From contig NZ_CP097484.1 in NCBI RefSeq assembly GCF_023546765.1, forward strand, positions 1,553,501 through 1,617,500: a stretch of DNA of 64,000 bases, in the 5' to 3' direction. Shown piece after piece: positions 9,101 to 17,597 of the stretch. Under the pieces are notes generated by a model. That model was not told where the DNA came from and searched no databases. It saw nothing but the letters and a program-made list of their open reading frames with translations. The stretch is from Methylobacterium tardum. GTDB lineage: Bacteria; Pseudomonadota; Alphaproteobacteria; Rhizobiales; Beijerinckiaceae. A program made the position numbers and the translations under genes. Numbering within the stretch: the stretch's first letter is position 1; every line of letters starts with the position of its first letter.

Positions 9101-9462
9101 AGCTGTCGTCGCATGCTCGAGGCGGTTTTCGCTTGGCGGGTTTCGCTCGGCGGGTTTCGCTTGCAATCGGTTCAGCAGCGGCTGCGCCCGCCTCTGGTGC
9201 CGGGCCGCCCATCGTCGCTGCAGGCCGATGCACTTCGATCAACACCCCGATCAGGCGAAGCAGTTCGTGATGCTGCGGGCACTGGCGGATTGCTGCAGAG
9301 GAACCGACCGACGTCGTCACGAGAATCGAGGTCCCCGGGTGATGTGTTCAGCGCGTGCAGCACGAAGACATCGGCCGGACGATGGCTCAGACGCGGTCTG
9401 TTCGGTGTCCTTCGACCGGTTTTGCAGCTGCCGGATGCCGACCCCGTCGCCGGTCTCGGGGA
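9101..9462. other. Intergenic gap, nothing recognised
   Basis: About 360 bases between a plus-strand receiver gene and a minus-strand hypothetical gene, hence a convergent gap. No credible coding frame or T-rich hairpin seen. Confidence 0.35.
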
Positions 9463-9789
9463 TCATTTATGGCTCTTCTCTTTCCAGAGAGCGGCGAAGA
9501 AACGGGTCAGCCCTTGCGCGTCGATATCTGCTGGCAGCTCGGCCTGAGCCCGCGTCTCTGACGCTTGGTGATCGGCCCTGTCTGCCGCCTCATGCAGCAC
9601 TTGCGTCAGGAGAGGCGGCCACTCCACGCCATGATCCTGCAGCAGGCGTGCGGCCTTCGCCAAGGCGGTCATCTGATCCGCGGGCATTTCGCGCCCCATG
9701 ATCTTCGCGTCGAGCGCACGGTCGGACAGCACGGTGCAGAGGCGCAGGACCTCGGACAGCTGTTCAGGGGAGGGAGGTTGGACGGTCAT
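9463..9789 (-). CDS. Hypothetical helical protein
   Basis: 108 residues from ATG 9789, with GGAGGG nine bases upstream. The body is helix-rich (SPEQLSEVLRLCTVLSDRAL, MTALAKAARLLQDHGVEWPP, LLTQVLHEAADRADHQASET) and ends LTRFFAALWKEKSHK. No transmembrane segment and no family recognised. The clean ribosome site and consistent codon use support a real gene. Confidence 0.6.
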   Translation of the reverse strand: MTVQPPSPEQLSEVLRLCTVLSDRALDAKIMGREMPADQMTALAKAARLLQDHGVEWPPLLTQVLHEAADRADHQASETRAQAELPADIDAQGLTRFFAALWKEKSHK

Positions 9790-10029
9790 GTCTGATCCCT
9801 CCGCCGCGGCCTGCTGGCACCCCGCCTCTCGGGGCTGGGCTGCCGCCCGGCGGTCATGAAGGTTGCCAGGGTGCGTCAGCATTGTCGTCACGGCCGCAGC
9901 CACGAAGCAATCCCCCACGGTGTCCTCGACGCAGTCGCCTCGACGTTCAGTGCACCAAACGCGCTGACCACGCAGTCATGCCTGCGCCGCAGCCATGCGC
10001 GTGCGTCCGCGGTCCGCGCCTCGGCTTGC

Positions 10030-10140
10030 TCAGCGCTCCACAGGCCCACGCCGGTTGGAGGCGCGACTGCATTCCTCGGCGATGACAGCGAACAAGACAG
10101 TGCCGCGATCCTGAGGCGGCTGCTTCACGTGCTTGGCCAT
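10030..10140 (-). CDS. Possible 36-residue peptide
   Basis: Short frame MAKHVKQPPQDRGTVLFAVI then AEECSRASNRRGPVER, with GGTGG upstream of the ATG. Composition is more protein-like than the surrounding frames, which appear empty between 9790 and 10215. It could also be a relic. Low confidence. Confidence 0.22.
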   Translation of the reverse strand: MAKHVKQPPQDRGTVLFAVIAEECSRASNRRGPVER

Positions 10141-10215
10141 GTGCCACCGATCCGTCAGCAAGCTCGGCCGCACCGGATTGGCGGGTATGGAGGAGCGGGG
10201 TCTCAGAGAGCCGGC

Positions 10216-10437
10216 TCAGACCTGTCCGGGCTGGCACCCATAGGGTGGCACAGCGCGCGGAAACCGCTCCTTGATGCGCATGCAGCCCCAGGCGCGCATT
10301 GGCTCGGGCAAGCGCCGGTTCACCTCGATCCCGACCTCGTCGTAGGGCGACGGACCGGCTGTCACATAGCTATACCAGCGCCAGCCGATCGTACCGATGC
10401 CGGCCAGCGCGATGGCAAGGGCAACGCACACAGCCAA
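10216..10437 (-). CDS. Small single-pass membrane protein
   Basis: 73 residues starting from TTG 10437, which has AAGGA five bases upstream. One N-terminal membrane helix (AVCVALAIALAGIGTIGWRW) is followed by a short soluble tail with PSPYDEVGIEVNRRLPEPMR, two cysteines and PPYGCQPG. No family recognised. It is divergent from the K+ channel gene. Confidence 0.5.
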   Translation of the reverse strand: MAVCVALAIALAGIGTIGWRWYSYVTAGPSPYDEVGIEVNRRLPEPMRAWGCMRIKERFPRAVPPYGCQPGQV

Positions 10438-10688
10438 CGCTGTCCTTGATTGAGGGCGCTGCTCTTCGCTCCGCAGGTCGGACGCTTCCCATCCACGTTG
10501 ACTTGTCCGTGCCGCCCGGCCGACATGAGCCTTTCCGGCGCGGTCGCGCTCGGAGAACAGCTTATCATCCGCCGGCCTTCAGCGAAGCCGTCGAACAGCT
10601 GCCGAGGGGCAGCGGGCGGCCCTGCGGTGACGGTCCGAGCCCGGACGGTATGCCGAACGGCTCGGCAGGCGATCCAGCTTCCCCAGGG

Positions 10689-11819
10689 ATGAAGGTCTCG
10701 ACGGTGATGCGCCCAGCACGGGCTCGAAGCAGGCCACTCCGCTTTCGCCGCAGCGTCGTGCGCGACCTGCGGAACCGCATCCGCTTCGCTCTCGTCGGAC
10801 TGCTGATCCTGATCGGCCTGCACGTCGCCGCCATGATGGCCTTCGAGGGCCTCAGCTTGGGTGAAGCGGTGTGGCTGACCTTCACCACCATTACCACCAC
10901 GGGCTACGGCGACCTTTCCGCCAAGACGCCCGCAGGTCGAGCAGCAACCATCGTACTGATCTACCTGTCCGGCATCTTCCTACTCACCCAGGCCGGGGGC
11001 GCGTTCTTCGAATTTCGGATCCTCCGGCGCGAGCGCAAGCGTCGAGGCGAATGGAGGTGGGGCATGCGCGACCACATCGTTTTCGTGAACGCGCCCGCTG
11101 ATGAGCCCGGCGACTATCTGCGGCGCCTCCTCGACCAGTTGCACCGGTCCCACGCCAACTTTGCCACCGTGCCTTCCTTGATCCTGACCGAAGCCTTTCC
11201 GGACGGCCTACCGCCCGATCTTGAGGACGATCCGCTCATCGTCCAGTTGAAGGGCCGCTTCGGCGATCCTGCCGCCCTCGAAGCCGCCGGCGTTGACGAC
11301 GCCCGCGTGCTCGTCATCCTCGCGGAGCAGGAAGGTGAGCGCCTGTCCGACAGCCGCACGTTCGACATCATCCATCGCTTGCGCGAACGTGGGATCAAAG
11401 CCCGCATCATCGCTGAGTGCGTCGATGACCTGAACCGCGAGCGCCTCAGGAAGGCAGGCGCGTCGGCCATCGTCAGGCCCCTGCGCGGCTACCCTGAGAT
11501 GATCGTCCGCGCCATTGTCGCGCCCGGTACGGAGTGGATCATCGAGCGATTGTTCTCCAGCGAGGGTGACGAGTGCCTTCGCTTCGACGTGAAGGTCGAT
11601 GGCGTCGCCTGGGCCGACATTGTGACGGCCGTCTTGATCCAGAACTTCGGCACGCCAGTCGGCTATGCGGATGCGCAGGGGACACCACACAGCAACCCGC
11701 CCCCGCACACCGCTGTCGTCGCCGGGGCGCTGTTCGTGCTTGTCGGCGAGACGCAACGGCCCACGAGTGCGGCGCTCCAGAAGCTGCTCGGCGAGCTGGC
11801 GCATCGCAGAACAGCATGA
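10689..11819 (+). CDS. Two-TM potassium channel with RCK/TrkA-N-like domain
   Basis: The selectivity filter TTTGYGD lies between two membrane helices (FALVGLLILIGLHVAAMMAF and AATIVLIYLSGIFLLTQAGG). The ~270-residue cytosolic part has a Rossmann-like RCK fold (DHIVFVNAPADEPGDYLRRL, ...LEAAGVDDARVLVILAEQEG) similar to TrkA-N/CASTOR-type domains. The start is uncertain: ATG 10689 or ATG 10707 (the latter with AAGG eleven bases upstream). It probably mediates ligand-gated K+ flux across the inner membrane. The first TM-preceding region is very Arg-rich. Family call is strong, ligand unknown. Confidence 0.85.
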   Translation: MKVSTVMRPARARSRPLRFRRSVVRDLRNRIRFALVGLLILIGLHVAAMMAFEGLSLGEAVWLTFTTITTTGYGDLSAKTPAGRAATIVLIYLSGIFLLTQAGGAFFEFRILRRERKRRGEWRWGMRDHIVFVNAPADEPGDYLRRLLDQLHRSHANFATVPSLILTEAFPDGLPPDLEDDPLIVQLKGRFGDPAALEAAGVDDARVLVILAEQEGERLSDSRTFDIIHRLRERGIKARIIAECVDDLNRERLRKAGASAIVRPLRGYPEMIVRAIVAPGTEWIIERLFSSEGDECLRFDVKVDGVAWADIVTAVLIQNFGTPVGYADAQGTPHSNPPPHTAVVAGALFVLVGETQRPTSAALQKLLGELAHRRTA

Positions 11820-11892
11820 GGGCAAGGATCCGAGCCAGGGCGTCACGGACGGTGCAAGGGTTCGGTAACCGACGGCCGTCACCGTCGCGGGT

Positions 11893-12099
11893 ATGTCAAA
11901 GCGAACGATCCGAACCCTGAGAGGCGCTCTCTGGATCGCTGCCCTCGCGCTCTGCTGTTTCTCGGCCGCGATGCTGGTGGAGGCCAATCGGCCCGCCGAA
12001 CCAGCGGTCGCGCGTCTGCCATCTGCTGATCCCACGGTGACTGGCGCGATCAACCAAGCGCCGATCCGGTGGTGTGGAGCTGCTGCTTGGTGCCGCTGA
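11893..12099 (+). CDS. Possible small membrane protein
   Basis: 68 residues with one membrane helix (LWIAALALCCFSAAMLVEAN) after a basic N-terminus and a short tail. The ribosome site is poor. The downstream bases 12135-12172 contain a GCCCTC/GAGGGC hairpin but no T-run. Plausible but weak. Confidence 0.35.
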   Translation: MSKRTIRTLRGALWIAALALCCFSAAMLVEANRPAEPAVARLPSADPTVTGAINQAPIRWCGAAAWCR

Positions 12100-12252
12100 A
12101 CGCTGACCTTACCTGACCCGGCCCCAGAAAACGCGCCCTCAGCCCGGACCGAAGCGAAGAGGGCGTCAACCATGGGCCTGACACGGTTGCTGAACCACCC
12201 TCGCGGTTGAGCCGTTGCAGCACGAAAGATCGTGCGGCACCAGGAGGTCACC

Positions 12253-12813
12253 GTGGCTGAGGCAAAGCAAATGGTCGACGCGCTGGTTCGCGGCCGGGAG
12301 GGCAGCACCATCGCCGCGACAGCCGCACTGGGCGGCGTTGCGCTGATCGTCGGTCTGGCATTGCGGGCGCTCCCGCGGCGTGGGCCCGTGCAGGACTCGG
12401 CAGGTCCATCTCACGACACAAGCCCGCCTGCGGCGCCTCGCACGCCGTTCGATCACACAGAGGTCAGCGAGGACGAGGCCCGAACCATGTTGCGGGCCAT
12501 GGTCGCTGCCACGCTGGCGGACGGACTCATGGATGCCGCGGAACGGGAGCGGCTCTACGGCGCCCTTGCTGCTGCCCAGATCGGCGATGCTGGCCGCGCC
12601 TGGCTGGACAAGGAACTGACCGAGCCAGCCGGCGTCGATGAACTCGCCGCCAGGGTGAGCGGCCCGGAGCAAGCCGCTCGCATCTATGCTGCAGCCCGGC
12701 TCGCGATCGATCCGGATACGTTGCAGGAAAGGCAATTCCTCAAGATGCTCGCCGAGGCGCTCGACTTGCCGGGTGAGGCCACAGCGCGGCTGGAACAAGA
12801 ACTTGGCGGCTAG
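12253..12813 (+). CDS. DUF533/TerB-like inner-membrane protein
   Basis: 186 residues. Start GTG 12253 is set by a perfect AGGAGG five bases upstream; the ATG at 12232 would place that site inside the gene. A short helical N-terminus, a membrane segment (TIAATAALGGVALIVGLALRAL), a Pro-rich linker, then an all-helical C-terminal domain (MLRAMVAATLADGLMDAAER, RIYAAARLAIDPDTLQERQF) as in DUF533/YebE and TerB-like proteins, which may bind metal through acidic residues. The family is of unknown function. It sits alone on this strand. Confidence 0.75.
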   Translation: MAEAKQMVDALVRGREGSTIAATAALGGVALIVGLALRALPRRGPVQDSAGPSHDTSPPAAPRTPFDHTEVSEDEARTMLRAMVAATLADGLMDAAERERLYGALAAAQIGDAGRAWLDKELTEPAGVDELAARVSGPEQAARIYAAARLAIDPDTLQERQFLKMLAEALDLPGEATARLEQELGG

Positions 12814-13005
12814 GATCCGACCGCATGAGGTCCTTCGAGCGGCGCACGCGCCCTCGCTGTCCCGCTTCCGGCAACCGCTCCAGGGATGTCCTGCTCCGGA
12901 GAGGACGATGGCTCCGGCGGGTGCGTAGCCCGGAACGGTGCGAGAACCTGTCGGGTTTGCCTAAGCCACTGCCGCACGCCCGCGAACGTGGCCAGGAGAG
13001 AGCGT

Positions 13006-13293
13006 TTGTTCAAAGCACCGGCACTGACGGCTGGGCTGTTCGCAGCCAGCATGTTTCTCGCGCCTGTCCAGGCATCTGCAGCTCAGATCGGCATCGGGGC
13101 GGTCCCTGAGGCCGCCTCTTCGGTGCAGGACGTGCAGTATGGCTATGGCGGCCCGCGCTTCGGTTACGGTCGTCGGGGTTATGGCGGCCCGCACTTCCGC
13201 GGGCGCGGCTACGGCTATGGCCGTGGGTATGGCCGCGGCTACGGTCGCGGATATGGCCATGGTTACGGGTACGGGCGCCGCGGGGGCTTCTAG
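13006..13293 (+). CDS. Secreted Gly/Tyr/Arg-repeat protein
   Basis: 95 residues. Start TTG 13006 is inferred from AGGAGA seven bases upstream. A signal peptide ending VQASA is followed by a short linker and a C-terminal run of GYG, GRGYG and GYGYGRRGG repeats. Such proteins are common small exported proteins in this group, probably cell-surface or periplasmic. A rho-independent terminator follows at 13327-13353. Confidence 0.65.
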   Translation: MFKAPALTAGLFAASMFLAPVQASAAQIGIGAVPEAASSVQDVQYGYGGPRFGYGRRGYGGPHFRGRGYGYGRGYGRGYGRGYGHGYGYGRRGGF

Positions 13294-13326
13294 TCGCTTC
13301 CCGCGCGGATCTCCGATCTTCCAGAT

Positions 13327-13353
13327 CCCGCCCGGTTCGCCGTGGCGGGTTTT
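13327..13353 (+). terminator. Rho-independent terminator
   Basis: CCCGCC stem, 11-base loop, GGCGGG, then TTTT. It ends the Gly/Tyr-rich gene. Confidence 0.7.
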
Positions 13354-13472
13354 CTAGTGTCGGGCTGGGTTAATCAGTTCTCAATCGCGTGCGCGGGGGC
13401 ACCGCGGGCGTCTATGTTTCATGAGATGTTATGCTCCGGATAGAGCAACCAACACATCCGGCGGAGGGTCAG

Positions 13473-13685
13473 ATGTCCTACGCTCCAGCGACCCGACAAA
13501 CGATCAGGCTCGGCGAAGGCGACGTGACCATACTGCTTCCGGCCGACCTGTCCCGGAAGAGCATCGGCATACTCCAGACCCAGCTCGAAATGCTGGCCGC
13601 AGGACTGGGTTCAAGCAGCGGCAAGCATGACCGATCCTGCTTGCATGGGCTCGCTGAGCTGGCAGCTTACGTCGCCGATCGATGA
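13473..13685 (+). CDS. Hypothetical protein
   Basis: 70 residues from ATG 13473, with GGAGGG a few bases upstream. Begins MSYAPATRQTIRLGEGDVTI, a beta-like N-terminus, then DLSRKSIGILQTQLEMLAAG. A clean terminator follows at 13760. No family recognised. Confidence 0.6.
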   Translation: MSYAPATRQTIRLGEGDVTILLPADLSRKSIGILQTQLEMLAAGLGSSSGKHDRSCLHGLAELAAYVADR

Positions 13686-13759
13686 GCCTTGTCCCGGGAA
13701 CCGTTCGGCCGCCTTCCGCATCACGAGAACGACCCTGACGAGATGTGATGCGTGAGATG

Positions 13760-13787
13760 CCCGCCCGGCCGATCCGGGCGGGTTTTT
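13760..13787 (+). terminator. Rho-independent terminator
   Basis: Perfect nine-base stem CCCGCCCGG/CCGGGCGGG, CCGAT loop, five Ts. It ends the 13473-13685 gene and lies just before the convergent minus-strand gene. Confidence 0.88.
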
Positions 13788-13795
13788 ACATGCGC

Positions 13796-14011
13796 TCAGA
13801 CGGCCAGTTCGGCCAGTTCGACAACCTCGCAGGTGTCGGCTCGCAGTCGCCAGTCGGCGATGCTGGCGGCCTGACAGAACAGCGCCTTGGCGGCGTCGGC
13901 TGCGGCTTCCCCATAGCTGGCGGGCACGACGGTCTGTTGCTGCAGCACCCGGTGGTCGTGGCCGCGACCATCCGAAACGGTCTTGTGGAAGGTGACGAGG
14001 AACGTGCGCAT
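13796..14011 (-). CDS. Hypothetical protein
   Basis: 71 residues from ATG 14011 (GGGG nine bases upstream). MRTFLVTFHKTVSDGRGHDH then VVPASYGEAAADAAKALFCQ and a Leu/Glu-rich tail. Compact alpha/beta look, no membrane segment. Convergent with the upstream plus-strand gene. Family not recognised. Confidence 0.6.
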   Translation of the reverse strand: MRTFLVTFHKTVSDGRGHDHRVLQQQTVVPASYGEAAADAAKALFCQAASIADWRLRADTCEVVELAELAV

Positions 14012-14038
14012 GGCGTGCACCCCGGTTCGAGATGTCAT

Positions 14039-14361
14039 CGACCTTAGATCCGCGAAGCGCAGGCCGCCACAATGCAGCGCAGGGACGATGCGACCGTACG
14101 GGGTCCGCGATGCTCTGGGACAACGCAGGGCAGATCATCGGGTCTACGCGACGCTTCATCCCCGGATTCGGCGCCGCTGACGCGGTTGCCGCCCGGTGGC
14201 TTTGCCTGCGCCTCGCCAAAAGGCCTCAGACGCGTCAGTTGAACAGCGAGCGGCTTTGCGGCGCGCTCCTGGCGGGGCGCGTCGCTTCTGTCGCGACATC
14301 GTGCAGAACCACGGGCAGGAGTCGGCGGCGAGGAAGCTTCGCTGCTCCTTCTCGGTCGTCG
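14039..14361. other. Intergenic gap, nothing recognised
   Basis: About 320 bases with only poor-quality frames on both strands. Confidence 0.3.
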
Positions 14362-14709
14362 CTAGCCGTGTGCAGGCGCGCGGTCCGGCATCCGGCTGTC
14401 CCCGAAGCTGTGCTGCGCAGAGGTCCGGTCCAACTCGGCCCGCAGTTCCGCAAGGGTGACCTCTACACCGTTGGCAGCGAGATCCGCTTGGACGCGCTCC
14501 AGCAGGGCATCAGGTTTCAAACCGTCGATCCTCGCGGCAATCAGCGTCTGGGCATAGGCCTCCGATGTCATTCCATCGAGACCCAGCATCCGTATCGCCA
14601 AGCCTGCGACGGCTCGGATGCCCGAGATGTGGTTTACGAACCGCATCTCCTCGCCATGAATGTAGATGAACTCAGCCGCGCGCTCGCGGTCCTCAAATGA
14701 CCTCAGCAT
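14362..14709 (-). CDS. DUF1476 (ATP synthase inhibitor zeta-like) protein
   Basis: 115 residues. The opening MLRSFEDRERAAEFIYIHGE and the later LGLDGMTSEAYAQTLIAARI match the DUF1476 family, whose known member is the zeta subunit that inhibits alphaproteobacterial F1-ATPase in a ratchet-like manner. Here the central helix (RFVNHISGIRAVAGLAIRML) diverges from the usual RNRLLGLWAAEKLGL. Together with the isolated location this suggests a paralogue, not the housekeeping copy. No ATP synthase genes are nearby. Confidence 0.75.
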   Translation of the reverse strand: MLRSFEDRERAAEFIYIHGEEMRFVNHISGIRAVAGLAIRMLGLDGMTSEAYAQTLIAARIDGLKPDALLERVQADLAANGVEVTLAELRAELDRTSAQHSFGDSRMPDRAPAHG

Positions 14710-14874
14710 GGCCAGGCCCTCATTGAGTTACAGCCGGTACTCATACGCCTATTTTGAAGCGCCGCAATACTGGAAATCTTAGCAAGATCTATAGACAACG
14801 GGCAGGCGTGAGTGGGGGAGCCTCTTCCGCGCCATCGGGCAGAACCACGGGCGGTCGATGGAAAGCGGGGTCGG

Positions 14875-15132
14875 TCAGCCTCCGCCACCGCCACTTCCAC
14901 CCGTCCCGGGGCCGCCGAGATTGCCGTCCTTGTTCGGTGTATTCCAGTGGATGATGCCGTCGTCCGCGGGCCGCAACGTCGTGGCCGGCACGCGCGGGAA
15001 GGCGAACGGCTTTGGCCCCTCGGGTCTTTCGCGAGGAAGCGATCTGTGGGCTCGACTGCGTTGGGCAACAGCCTCAGTGCTGCCGAGGCCTGCAAGCGCC
15101 ACAATGAGGCATCTGACCACGGCGCTTTTCAT
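14875..15132 (-). CDS. Secreted hypothetical protein
   Basis: 85 residues from ATG 15132 with GGAG five bases upstream. Signal peptide MKSAVVRCLIVALAGLGSTE-AVAQ, then a short Arg/Pro-rich part and GIIHWNTPNKDGNLGGPGTG, ending in poly-Gly. No family recognised. Confidence 0.6.
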   Translation of the reverse strand: MKSAVVRCLIVALAGLGSTEAVAQRSRAHRSLPRERPEGPKPFAFPRVPATTLRPADDGIIHWNTPNKDGNLGGPGTGGSGGGGG

Positions 15133-15362
15133 GATCACTCCGCCTCGTGCAGAGCGCGCCTCCCAGCAGCGATGGTGCCGCGCATATCCGCAAGATAGCC
15201 ATCGCGGTGTCGGTGTCGAGACAGTCCTCGCTCCTTCGCGGCGACTGAAATCGGCGCTCAAGCAAGAACACTGATGTGACGCCGGGCACATCGGATCCAA
15301 CGAAATCAGAATAGGTCTCCGCAGTGCCGTGAAGCCAAGCGCGACACTGCGAGGCCTGCGCC

Positions 15363-15512
15363 ATGCCCCGGATCAGCCACATCGCCGATATTGCCATCTT
15401 CGTAGCAGGCACTGCCGCGGTGGCTGTCGCCGGACAAACTCTGCTGATGCCTCAGGTTCACGTATGGGAAGCCGAGATTGTTGCAGCGTTCGTGCACGGG
15501 CTACCACGATAG
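15363..15512 (+). CDS. Small membrane protein (49 residues)
   Basis: ATG 15363 with GAGG nine bases upstream. MPRISHIADIAIFVAGTAAV continues AVAGQTLLMPQVHVWEAEIV then AAFVHGLPR. One membrane helix and a short amphipathic tail. The clean signal and composition favour a real gene; family unknown. Confidence 0.5.
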   Translation: MPRISHIADIAIFVAGTAAVAVAGQTLLMPQVHVWEAEIVAAFVHGLPR

Positions 15513-15576
15513 TCGGGCCCGTGGTCGTTACGACAGCTTTCGATGTTGCCGCGCCTTCGGGATGGCGATCGACAGC

Positions 15577-15727
15577 CGGCAGGCCTGCCCGGCCTGGTCC
15601 CGATCAGAAGTCCAAGAGATTGCGTCAGCGCATCCTCTGATGCGCTCACCTGGGCTTTCGCACCGGCGATGCTCTGCTCCGAGCGTGCCACGTCAGCAAG
15701 GCTGGCCGCCAGCTCCCCCCGTTGCAT
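15577..15727 (-). pseudogene. Possible fragment of a TolC-like/efflux coiled-coil
   Basis: The frame reads MQRGELAASLADVARSEQSI then AGAKAQVSASEDALTQSLGL-LIGTRPGRPAG. Its heptad-like Ala/Glu pattern and the LIGTRPG end resemble the helical hairpin of outer-membrane efflux factors. No signal peptide or barrel remains. It is a relic at best; the assignment is tentative. Confidence 0.28.
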
Positions 15728-15933
15728 CGCCTTGGCTTCGGCGGGCCGCCTCACTTGGCGGCCGGCCGACCTTCAGACACCGCTCGACTCCGCCCCACCG
15801 GCAGCGACGACGAGAGCCAGGGCGGCGAGGGCTGTGCGCACGGCGCGAGCGTGGCTCAGCCTTCGCCGGCGGCAGCCCGTTTGATGGGGAGGTCCTGAGC
15901 CGAGGGTAGACGGGGACTCCGACGCCCAATCCT

Positions 15934-16311
15934 TCAGCGGGCCAGCCTTGCCGGGAGCACTGACGGGGCCGTGCTCGACGCAGCAGAAGCCGCGAAAGAG
16001 GCTACGAGGCCTGCCAAGGAACGCACATCCTCTGGCTGGCGTGGATCGCGAGCGACTGCCGCTGCTTCCCGCTCCAGCCGGAGATTGCAGGCCTTCGAGG
16101 GTAGGCCGACATCCGGCGTGCAGTCGTCGTGACGGGCACACGCAGCGTCCAGAGCGTCGATCGGTGGTAGCGGAGCGTTGTTGCCTGGGCCGCAGTAATT
16201 GCCGTGAAGGAGGAACTTCGGTCCGCCGTTGGCGGCAGGCTGAGCGAGTGCCGGACCGGCGCATACGGCGGCGAGGGTAGCCGCCGCCACGAAGACAGCG
16301 CGAGACATCAT
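15934..16311 (-). CDS. Secreted phospholipase A2-like protein
   Basis: 125 residues from ATG 16311 (GGAGGATC upstream). A signal peptide (MMSRAVFVAAATLAAVCAGP-ALAQ) precedes HGNYCGPGNNAP and DALDAACARHDDC. These match the calcium loop (YCGxGN) and the catalytic CxxHDxC helix of secreted phospholipase A2, with H and D of the HD dyad present. The protein is shorter than animal enzymes but similar to bacterial/fungal short forms. It probably hydrolyses phospholipids outside the cytoplasm. Activity is inference. Confidence 0.7.
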   Translation of the reverse strand: MMSRAVFVAAATLAAVCAGPALAQPAANGGPKFLLHGNYCGPGNNAPLPPIDALDAACARHDDCTPDVGLPSKACNLRLEREAAAVARDPRQPEDVRSLAGLVASFAASAASSTAPSVLPARLAR

Positions 16312-16662
16312 GGTGATGATCCTCCAGCACCGACGCCACGCGAAGTCACACGGTGACGATGTGCTCGGAGCAGAAGAGCACGGCGCCTCACTATGCGCTG
16401 TGATAAAGATCACAGACCCAGGGCCACCCAAGCTCTCGCAGCAGCTTCATCGTCGTGGCCTCCCAGAGAGGCACCTGAGCCCTAACGGCCACCCTGTTCG
16501 GTGCGAGCGCTTGTTCTACTCTTACCCGCCAGGCTCTGATGAGCGTGAATATTGGCGGCCTGCCGCACCCCGCAAGCGGGGTTGCCCAGGTTACAGGGAG
16601 GCGAACAGCAGTGTGGCGCCGAGGCGCTGGCGACCCGCGCTCCGGCATGGCAGGTCAGGACT

Positions 16663-16923
16663 ATGCCGAACCCTGATCCGCAGACTTGTGAAGTGAAGAT
16701 CGGGTGCGCCTGGATTGCCGTCAGTCTGGACGAAGCCGCGTCCCAGCACATCATGGCCGTCAAACGCTGTCCGGCCTGTAACGGGCGTGTGGCGCTCAAC
16801 GGGACGTACAGCGGACCGAGCGTTCGCCGCAGCCTCTATCACCGCAAGGCGCGCAATGGCTGTCCGCTCAAGCCTGACACGTACACCGGCCAGCCATCCT
16901 TACATCCGCAGGCTTTGACATAG
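16663..16923 (+). CDS. Small protein with CxxC motif
   Basis: 86 residues from ATG 16663. The central KRCPACNGRVALNGTYSGPS and later YHRKARNGCPL give a CxxC with His/Cys downstream, a possible zinc site. It is followed after ~33 bases by structured element copy A. Family not recognised, but the pattern looks conserved rather than random. Confidence 0.55.
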   Translation: MPNPDPQTCEVKIGCAWIAVSLDEAASQHIMAVKRCPACNGRVALNGTYSGPSVRRSLYHRKARNGCPLKPDTYTGQPSLHPQALT

Positions 16924-16956
16924 CCCTGCATCTGCCCCGCCGCCCGATCCAATGAG

Positions 16957-17067
16957 AAAAGCCCGCCCTGGTGTTCCAGGTGCGGGCTTGTTGCGACTGC
17001 GCCGGCGAGGCCGCACCGCGAGACCGTACATCCGGGTCTCGGTGCTGCTCTTCCGACGCTCAGCCCC
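16957..17067 (+). ncRNA. Structured repeated element, copy A
   Basis: Two hairpins: a terminator-like GCCCGC.../GCGGGC stem at 16961-16987, then after a conserved TGCGACTGCG spacer a long stem GCACCG-(CG)-AGACC/GGTCTCGGTGC at about 17015-17045. A conserved tail GCTGCTCT-CCG-CGCTCAGCCC follows. Copy B at 33176 keeps the stems, spacer and tail although loop and upper-stem bases differ. Either an sRNA family or a mobile 3'-UTR element; direction is assumed to be that of the upstream gene. Confidence 0.5.
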
Positions 17068-17102
17068 CAGCCGATCGCTGACAGCTACCTCGACCTTTAT
17101 GG

Positions 17103-17117
17103 TTAACCGATCGTTAC
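17103..17117 (+). promoter_or_regulatory. CtrA-like box
   Basis: TTAA-N7-TTAC about 90 bases before the 17209 gene, one base from the alphaproteobacterial CtrA consensus TTAA-N7-TTAA. Weak evidence on its own. Confidence 0.25.
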
Positions 17118-17208
17118 CGCCGGTCGATTGCCTCGCCAAGTTGATGACCCCACCGCCCAATCTGATGATGGTGAAGACGACCGTGATCTTGGGTTGTCCG
17201 GTCCAGGG

Positions 17209-17403
17209 ATGAGCGACGAAACCGCGAAACACGAGCTCGTCGGCAACCGCGTGATGGAGCGCCTGAGCGGCTTCATCCAGGGCATCGGCATGACCAGCCA
17301 GGACGCTCGGCAGATCATGAATCGCGTCGTCGCCGGGGATCCGTGGTCGCCGGCGTATGACATCGCGACGAAAGCGCGCCTGGATGCCATTGCGTTGGCT
17401 TAG
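17209..17403 (+). CDS. Small hypothetical protein, first of three in line
   Basis: 64 residues, MSDETAKHELVGNRVMERLS then GFIQGIGMTSQDARQIMNRV and a short tail. A CAGGG precedes the ATG closely. The next gene starts two bases after its stop, so the two are translationally linked. Helical, no membrane part. Family unknown. Confidence 0.55.
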   Translation: MSDETAKHELVGNRVMERLSGFIQGIGMTSQDARQIMNRVVAGDPWSPAYDIATKARLDAIALA

Positions 17404-17405
17404 CG

Positions 17406-17588
17406 ATGAGCGACATCGCCGACCTGGTCCTCGAGGCTGTAGCAGCGTTGCGGGCCGCCGGCGTCGCGGTGGCGCCGATCGGCAACGAGCTCGACCGCTG
17501 GCAGGTCAGAGACCTGACGTTCTCGGATGCCGGCCTGTGGCGCCTCGCCCTCAGACGCGGGCTGGTCGGGAACGGCGAGTCACGGTAG
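17406..17588 (+). CDS. Small hypothetical protein
   Basis: 60 residues beginning MSDIADLVLEAVAALRAAGV and containing a DRWQVRDLTFSDAGLWRLAL part. Starts two bases after the preceding stop, which supports an operon. Family not recognised. Confidence 0.5.
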   Translation: MSDIADLVLEAVAALRAAGVAVAPIGNELDRWQVRDLTFSDAGLWRLALRRGLVGNGESR

Positions 17589-17597
17589 CCCGGCGCC

